Source: an uncultured Rhodobacter sp. (lineage in GTDB: Bacteria > Pseudomonadota > Alphaproteobacteria > Rhodobacterales > Rhodobacteraceae). Taken from it: a stretch of 46,554 bases of DNA. A program made the translations under genes and the position numbers. Positions within the stretch are counted from its first letter, which is position 1, and each line of letters begins with the position of its first letter. This document shows positions 41,548-46,554 of the stretch, in pieces. The notes under the pieces were generated by a model. The model was given only the letters and a program-made list of their open reading frames with translations. It searched no databases and was not told the origin of the DNA. The stretch lies in assembly GCA_945952585.1 (NCBI GenBank), contig CAMFII010000014.1, positions 1-46,554 of the forward strand, given 5' to 3'.

Positions 41548-43635
41548 TCAGCCTGAGTTTTTCTCCTGCCGTTTCGCGATCAAAGCCGCGAGTTCAGGCA
41601 GATCGGCACCAACGACGCCCGCCGCGCCGATTTCAATCAACTTGCGGTCCTCCTTGGTCATGCCTTTCTTCGGCCATGCCGACTGGAACCTGTCCAGGGC
41701 CTCAGAAAACCCGGATGCCCAATCGCCCTGCGCCTTCTTCGATCGACTGGATATCGAGGCCACGAACTCGGCGGGTTCGGACGATATTTCGGCAACCGCC
41801 TGGGCTCGCATCATCAGAAGGTCCATAAACCGCTGGAAGCGAGACGGGTCGATCCGGGGCAGGACGGCGTCCAGTATCCGGGGCAGCCATTGGTTAGGCA
41901 TGATGATTTTCGGCGCGATGACGATCCCGATCAGGTAGCCATCAAGCCAGTCTGACGAAAGGCCCGTTCCGCGCAGCAGCGCGGCAACTTCACCCTTCTT
42001 CTCGGGCTCGGGGGCCGCTTCGGCCAAATCTTCGAGCGAGGCCTCAGGGTCGAAATCCGGATCATCCCGCACCCAGGCCTCGATCGTCTGTTCGTGTATA
42101 TCGAGCATGACCGGGATCTTCTTCAGCTCCCGGCCATCAAGAAGCGCCATGGCGCAAGCGACAAAACCGGTCGCATCCGGGTGAAGGCTTGTCTCCAGCA
42201 CATCGGCGCTGCGGGCCATGATACGGGCCCACCAGTCGCGCCGGGTCTCGAGCCATTTCCAGAGCGCGGCCTCCGCCGAGCGGGCGCTGCGCGCCTTGTC
42301 GAGGACCGCACGGGCTTCATCGCTGTCCTCGAACCAGCTTTCGATGATCTCGTGCCGATCCCACCAGTCTTCGCTGGCCATGATCAGGGCACCCTGTTTC
42401 CGCAGCGGAAGCGCCTTGACGGTCGCGAACGATCCCATGCCGGCAATAAGATCTGGCGTCGATCTGGCCTCCGGGCGCAGCCCGTCGAGGCCGCAGAGAC
42501 GCGCCACCTCGATCAACCCCGGCACTGGAGGCAGATCGCGGGCAAGACCATCGGCAAGCGCGAGAGACACGGCCCGGCGCAAACAGTCGGCCGTCCCGGT
42601 CAATGCGCCGACATCTTCCGACATGCGCTCGATGATAGACTTCTGCTCCCGGGCGTTGGCACATGGAATGGTGTAGGCGTCCTTTACGCCTTGCCCCTGT
42701 TTCAGGAGCAGCATCGCCATCTTGCGCTGCGATCCGGCTTGCAGCGCGACACCGATGCTCTGCGCCCCACCTCCATCCGGTAAGGTGATGCGGATGCCGT
42801 GGATCTTCCATGGGGTCTGGGCCGGGTCGGCAACAACGCCTTTGCGCATGGCCTCCTTGATGACCAAATCGACCCTTCCCCGTGCCGCATCCTCGGGCAT
42901 CCAACTCCGCAGCACGACCAATGTTGCCAGAATGCGACCCGGAAGGTCGCCGCGCGCAAGCCGATCGGCCAGACCTTGCGCTGCGGCAAGACGGATATGC
43001 GGTGCCGGGTCGAGCAACCAGAAACAGGCCAGATCAGCATGCAGCGCATCGCTGCGGCCCACCGAATAGGCCACCACATGATCGCGCATCTCCGGGGGCA
43101 TGGCCGGAAAGCTTTCGGTCAGGGCCTGGTGCAATGCAAGTGGATCGCCCTCTGCCTGCTGGATCAGTTCAGCGAAAAGCCCGTCAAGCAGGGCTTCGCC
43201 TTCGACGGGATTGGCCGTACGTCGCCCATTTTCCGAAATGACCTCCTCGCGGTGCAACTCCAGAGAAGCCGGGGCGGTCAGGCCATTGCGGGTCCAGAGC
43301 CGAGCGAAGATCAGATTGTGGGCAGGCGTCATCCGCCCCTGTCGCCGCGCAAGATCAAGCGCATCCTCGGCAGTCTTGAGAAAGGTCTGGCCACGGGCCT
43401 TGCCGTTTTCCCTGGCAATACGGGCGGCATCGAGGCCTGCGCCGAGCAGATCCAGAAGGCCCTCGTCATTCGGCGAAGGGGTTTCGATTGCACATAGCTG
43501 CGCGACGATCTGGCCACCCAGGGCCGGACGATGCAAGAGGTCGAAACTCATGCGTTCAAGAACGTCGCGCCGCGCGCCGAAGCCATCGTCGCCCGCAGCC
43601 GCAAGGGCGGCCAATGCCTCATCGATCCGACTCAT
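41548..43635 (-). CDS. large protein with HEAT-like N-terminus and UPF0149/YecA-like C-terminus
   Basis: A 695-aa protein of unknown role. The segment LSSDWLDGYLIGIVIAPKIIMPNQWLPRIL (about 555-590), followed by FMDLLMMRAQAVAEI, matches the LDGFL-x-A-x2-IGP-x3-P-x2-WLP pattern of UPF0149/YecA proteins. The long N-terminal part is helical and repetitive (for example HIRLAAAQGLADRLARGDLPGRILATLVVLRSW), suggesting HEAT-like repeats. No signal or membrane segment is visible. The Met at 43635 is the best start; the frame runs open to 43815. It lies 167 bases after the relaxase gene in the same direction, so it may be part of the mobilisation unit, but no link to transfer is shown. Confidence 0.65.
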   Translation of the reverse strand: MSRIDEALAALAAAGDDGFGARRDVLERMSFDLLHRPALGGQIVAQLCAIETPSPNDEGLLDLLGAGLDAARIARENGKARGQTFLKTAEDALDLARRQGRMTPAHNLIFARLWTRNGLTAPASLELHREEVISENGRRTANPVEGEALLDGLFAELIQQAEGDPLALHQALTESFPAMPPEMRDHVVAYSVGRSDALHADLACFWLLDPAPHIRLAAAQGLADRLARGDLPGRILATLVVLRSWMPEDAARGRVDLVIKEAMRKGVVADPAQTPWKIHGIRITLPDGGGAQSIGVALQAGSQRKMAMLLLKQGQGVKDAYTIPCANAREQKSIIERMSEDVGALTGTADCLRRAVSLALADGLARDLPPVPGLIEVARLCGLDGLRPEARSTPDLIAGMGSFATVKALPLRKQGALIMASEDWWDRHEIIESWFEDSDEARAVLDKARSARSAEAALWKWLETRRDWWARIMARSADVLETSLHPDATGFVACAMALLDGRELKKIPVMLDIHEQTIEAWVRDDPDFDPEASLEDLAEAAPEPEKKGEVAALLRGTGLSSDWLDGYLIGIVIAPKIIMPNQWLPRILDAVLPRIDPSRFQRFMDLLMMRAQAVAEISSEPAEFVASISSRSKKAQGDWASGFSEALDRFQSAWPKKGMTKEDRKLIEIGAAGVVGADLPELAALIAKRQEKNSG

Positions 43636-43802
43636 TGCCACGTCTTGCCCGCCGTACTGTCCGAATTCGGCGACCAGCCTAGCGAAGCGGCTGTGCCTTG
43701 TCAGGAAGATATGGCAGCCGTGTCTGACGACAGAATGGCGGGCACGCCGACCGTGGCCAGAGCCGACGGAGCAGACCGGGGGTGGCGCGCACCGGGACCT
43801 GA

Positions 43803-45629
43803 TCACAGCTCCCAATCCGCCACGCTCTTGCGCTCCGATTGTCCGGCCAGATGGCGCTCCGCCACCGTCGCCTGCCTCAAAGTCAGACCCAAGGCCACAT
43901 GCGATTTCGCCGCTGAGACCACTGCCCGTGCGATCCAGCGTCGCTCGGCTTCATCCTCGACATCCCGCGCCAGCACGTCCGTCCGACCTGCTGCAAGATC
44001 TGCCACGATGCCTTCGCCATATCGCCGCCGCAGTTCGTCTGCGAAGCGCTCGGCATGAGCATCCCCCCGGAACTCGACCTTGCCCTCGGCCTTCAGGATC
44101 CGACCCATGGACCGCAGCGTGCGCACAAGTCGGTCGTTCACAGGCACGGTTTCATGGGTAACAGCATGGTCAATCGCCTTGGCTGCTTTGTCGTAGAACT
44201 CTTGCAAGTCCTCGGCCGCGCGCTTTCCCTGATCAGGGTCGCGCGGGTCCAGTCGTCGCCGACCAGCAAGAGCCAGAAGATCACTGCGCACCCAATCCCG
44301 CTCTTCCCAAGCGTTCGCCGCGCCAGTTTCCAGACGGCTGGCGATACGCTCTCCGCTCAGACCAATTGCAGTCGCACCCGCCACGATCTCCGCGCGCAGC
44401 CGCTCCGCCGCCCCGGGCTGCAGGGCTGTTTCCGCCCGGCCCCGCGTCAGGGTATCACCATCAAGCGCCACGCCGTAGACCGTAGACTGCGGCGTCATCT
44501 GGAGAAGCTGCGCGCCGCGCGCATCGCCAAGCCCGCGGGCGATGTCGATGGCATATCCATAAAGCTCGTCCCGCAGTTCCTTGCGCTCTACCACCGGGGC
44601 CTTGCGGATCCTGCCTTCCGTCTCGGTCATCCATCCGGCGAAATGCCGCTCCAGATCAGCGCGCTCGAGCGTCGCCGCCTCAGCCGGGAAGGGAGAAAGC
44701 ACCCCGCCCTGCCGAAGCACTTCCTCGGCCTTGGCAATCTTCTCGGCGATCTCCGGCAACCCGGTCAGAGCCGCCACATGGCTCAGGCTGCGCATGGCGT
44801 CTGCCGTGCGCGCCATGGTAGCGAGTGCATCCTCCAGCGCCCTGCCCTCACGCGGCCGCACCTCCGGTGCCCTGCCTTCTTCCCGCGCCCGTTCGATCTC
44901 TGCCCGCAAAGGACCGTAGGTCAGCAACCCCCGCTCTGCCCGCGAGGTCGCATCCAGGAACACACCTTCTTCGGCCGCAATGGCCACCATGCGCTCTTTC
45001 ATCGTGTCGAGGTTGAACGCATGCTCCTTCGCCATGAAAAACCAGCTGTCGTTCAGCGTGCCCCGGTTGTTCACGACGATATGGACATGCGGATGTGCCC
45101 GGTCGGTGTGCAATGCCGCGACGTAGGACCAGACATCGTCCTGATGGTCACCCGACTGGAACATCTCGAAGGCCCAGATCTCGGCAATCAGCTTGGCCTT
45201 CTCGGCCCGCACATGGGACGGAAAGCTCAGAAGCAGATGGCTGGTGTGCCCGTTCTTGGGCGACCCACGCCAATCTTCGACCCAGTCGCCGATGATGTCT
45301 TTTCGTTCGTCCTTGGTCAGCCCCTTGGCATCTGCATCCAGCACGACCCCGTTGCCAAAGATCGATGCCGACTTCGAGAAGAGGTAGTCCATCTGGGCCG
45401 CCAGCTCCCTGGCGTTCGCCGTGCCACCCTTGCCGATCTTCTTGATGACCGCCGCGTTCGATCCCAGCGAAAACCGCCACAGCTGGCTGGCGCGCGGCGA
45501 GAATCGAAAGCCCTGCCGAGAGGAGGAAGAGGGACCGGGTTTCACGCGCCCTGACTGGGGACGCAGGAAGTCGAGGTCGCCAAGAACAGCCTCTGCCAGC
45601 CCGATGGGCCGCGATCCAAGCTTAACCAT
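43803..45629 (-). CDS. relaxase/mobilisation nuclease (VirD2/MOBP type)
   Basis: A 608-aa relaxase that nicks at oriT and is carried with the DNA into the recipient. The three-His metal site is clear: HTDRAHPHVHIVV, with His174, Asp176, His179, His181 and His183. The likely nicking tyrosine is Tyr82 in QMDYLFSKS, and HTSHLLLSFPS (128-138) is the intervening motif. The C-terminal part (about 382-600) is shared with the 719-aa protein encoded between virB11 and virD4. The ATG at 45629 has CAGGAGGG upstream and is preferred over a TTG at 45656. It overlaps the MobC-like gene by eight bases. Confidence 0.9.
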   Translation of the reverse strand: MVKLGSRPIGLAEAVLGDLDFLRPQSGRVKPGPSSSSRQGFRFSPRASQLWRFSLGSNAAVIKKIGKGGTANARELAAQMDYLFSKSASIFGNGVVLDADAKGLTKDERKDIIGDWVEDWRGSPKNGHTSHLLLSFPSHVRAEKAKLIAEIWAFEMFQSGDHQDDVWSYVAALHTDRAHPHVHIVVNNRGTLNDSWFFMAKEHAFNLDTMKERMVAIAAEEGVFLDATSRAERGLLTYGPLRAEIERAREEGRAPEVRPREGRALEDALATMARTADAMRSLSHVAALTGLPEIAEKIAKAEEVLRQGGVLSPFPAEAATLERADLERHFAGWMTETEGRIRKAPVVERKELRDELYGYAIDIARGLGDARGAQLLQMTPQSTVYGVALDGDTLTRGRAETALQPGAAERLRAEIVAGATAIGLSGERIASRLETGAANAWEERDWVRSDLLALAGRRRLDPRDPDQGKRAAEDLQEFYDKAAKAIDHAVTHETVPVNDRLVRTLRSMGRILKAEGKVEFRGDAHAERFADELRRRYGEGIVADLAAGRTDVLARDVEDEAERRWIARAVVSAAKSHVALGLTLRQATVAERHLAGQSERKSVADWEL

Positions 45630-46179
45630 GGCGCGCGCCCTCCTGGGTTTCGACAAACTTTCGGAACAGCGCCACGCCCTGCCGACGGCGTTCTGCGATG
45701 ATCTGGCTCATCGCCTTTGCCACCATTGGCAGCGACCGGCGCAGATCTTCCACCGACGCCCACTGCGCCTTGACCATCGGTGCCCTGCCCCGGTTTGCCG
45801 CCAGCGCGATCTGGTTCACGTTGGTGCCGATCTTGGCCAGCTCGTAGCGGATCTCCTCCAGCCGCGTGCTGTCTTCCCTGCTGAACTCGAGGAAGCCCGA
45901 GGCCATCCGCACCAGCGAACGCACTCCATCCGAGCGGGATTTCGCGCCCAGTTGGGTGCAGAGCGCATCGAAGGCTTGAAGCTCTTCGGCAGGCAGACGG
46001 CAACTTACAACCTGGCCCAAGCTCTCGACTCGCGGCCGCCCGCGGTGCGCCCGTTGCTGCGCTGCAGAATCAGCCAGATCGCAATTCGCTTTGCCTGAAA
46101 CACCGGACCCAGACTTAAGTCGTATTTTGCGCAGCTCTGATTTTTCTGCCAACTTCCGCCACCGATTATTTGTAGACAC
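45622..46179 (-). CDS. MobC-like relaxosome accessory protein
   Basis: A 185-aa DNA-binding accessory protein. The middle has a ribbon-helix-helix-like stretch (VVSCRLPAEELQAFDALCTQLGAKSRSDGVRSLVR), and the C-terminal part has ELAKIGTNVNQIALAANRG, the G-x-N-x-NQIA-x-x-N motif characteristic of MobC/VirD1-type proteins that help the relaxase melt and nick oriT. The ATG at 46179 has CAGGA seven bases upstream. The stop lies inside the start of the relaxase gene, so the two are co-translated, and oriT is expected just upstream. Confidence 0.85.
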   Translation of the reverse strand: MSTNNRWRKLAEKSELRKIRLKSGSGVSGKANCDLADSAAQQRAHRGRPRVESLGQVVSCRLPAEELQAFDALCTQLGAKSRSDGVRSLVRMASGFLEFSREDSTRLEEIRYELAKIGTNVNQIALAANRGRAPMVKAQWASVEDLRRSLPMVAKAMSQIIAERRRQGVALFRKFVETQEGARHG

Positions 46180-46265
46180 ATCGCATTTCCTGCCATCTCC
46201 TTCGTTTCAAATCCCCCGTCCAATTGCAACAACCTTACGGCGACTTTTTTCACTTGCGTATTATA

Positions 46266-46314
46266 CCGGCGATAGATAATCACCGGGCCGCAGTTCACTG
46301 GTCGGGAAATCCCG
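46266..46314. other. candidate oriT zone upstream of mobC
   Basis: The 375 bases before mobC hold no gene. Two inverted repeats stand out: CCGGCGA-N7-TCACCGG at 46266-46286 (one mismatch in seven) and CGGGA-AA-TCCCG at 46303-46314. An AT-rich patch with a T-run (CGACTTTTTTCACTTGCGTATTA) lies just before the first. Origins of transfer often lie here, next to mobC and relaxase genes, with an inverted repeat beside the nick site. I do not see a confident nick consensus. A frame at 46005-46298 is a shadow. Confidence 0.4.
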
Positions 46315-46493
46315 GGAAGACGGCAGGCAGGCGGGAGAGGGCCAGAGGCACGAGTGCAGACAACACCACATGAGCAAGTCCATGATTATAGGCGTGTTTC
46401 AGATGAAGCGATCATGCCGGTGCGCGTGACTTTGACGGGAAAAGATAGCAGATAAAGGAGAAAAGATTTCGGACAGGCGATATCGGTTAAAAG

Positions 46494-46554
46494 ATAGAGG
46501 ATAGAGGATAGAGGATAGAGGATAGAGGATAGAGGATAGAGGATAGAGGATAGA
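46494..46554. repeat. perfect tandem repeat of a 7-base unit at the window edge
   Basis: The unit ATAGAGG occurs eight times without a change, plus a partial ninth (ATAGA), and runs off the window. The bases just before it (GATAGCAGATAAAGGAGAAAAGAT, in parts) contain related purine-rich words, as if the array has decayed on its left. It is not coding in any clear way and lies about 315 bases beyond mobC. The full length is unknown because the window ends inside it. Confidence 0.9.

Noticed and set aside
46185-46195. TTTCCTGCC as a relaxase nick site
   Set aside because: It partly resembles the MOBP nick consensus, but the same bases form the ribosome site of mobC and no inverted repeat sits beside it.
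46005-46298. 97-aa frame overlapping mobC and the gap before it
   Set aside because: It is out of frame with mobC, has no ribosome site, and its tail is antisense-like filler.

Overview
The window looks like alphaproteobacterial DNA, most likely Rhodobacterales (Paracoccus, Rhodobacter or Roseobacter group). The reasons are high GC, dense operons joined by ATGA/TGATG overlaps, a DUF3726 gene, and a dmdABCD-type DMSP demethylation operon. All calls are from reading translations and motifs by eye; no database search was run.

Layout. (1) 129-6992, minus strand: a catabolic operon of aldehyde dehydrogenase, M19 dipeptidase-like protein, BCCT transporter, an unrecognised 557-aa protein, a DUF3726 protein and a RidA protein, with a LysR regulator (7083-7955) divergent from it. 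The BCCT transporter suggests a betaine-like substrate, but the substrate is unknown. (2) 7931-17131: an OccR/NocR-like LysR regulator and, divergent from it, a complete arginine-opine-type pathway. It has a three-subunit flavin/iron-sulfur opine dehydrogenase, a basic amino-acid ABC importer, RidA, arginase and ornithine cyclodeaminase. The expected flow is opine to arginine plus a keto acid, then ornithine plus urea, then proline plus ammonia. (3) 17285-18187: an EamA/DMT exporter of apparently lower GC, followed by a short gene-poor stretch.

(4) 18457-35137: a full VirB/VirD4 type IV secretion locus. Two small exported proteins lie on the minus strand. The plus-strand operon runs 112-aa protein, VirB1, VirB2, VirB3, VirB4, a small lipoprotein, a VirB5-transglycosylase chimera, VirB5, a Cys-containing periplasmic protein, VirB6, VirB8, VirB9, VirB10, VirB11, a 719-aa protein and VirD4. 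(5) 35271-41428: dmdA-dmdB-dmdC-dmdD, the DMSP demethylation pathway to methylthioacryloyl-CoA and beyond, with a divergent LysR regulator. (6) 41548-46179, minus strand: a MobC-like accessory protein, a VirD2/MOBP-type relaxase and a large UPF0149-like protein. Upstream of mobC is a possible oriT zone, and the right edge is a heptamer tandem repeat.

The T4SS, coupling protein and relaxase together describe a self-transmissible element, probably a plasmid or ICE. No replication, partition or integrase gene is in view. The dmd operon sits between virD4 and the relaxase gene, so it looks like conjugative cargo. The most novel signal is a C-terminal domain of about 215-240 residues shared by the relaxase and the 719-aa protein encoded between virB11 and virD4. 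The relaxase is the expected VirD4 substrate, so the 719-aa protein may be a second protein passed through the same channel. A second oddity is a VirB5 paralogue with a lytic transglycosylase domain inserted in it, next to an ordinary VirB5.
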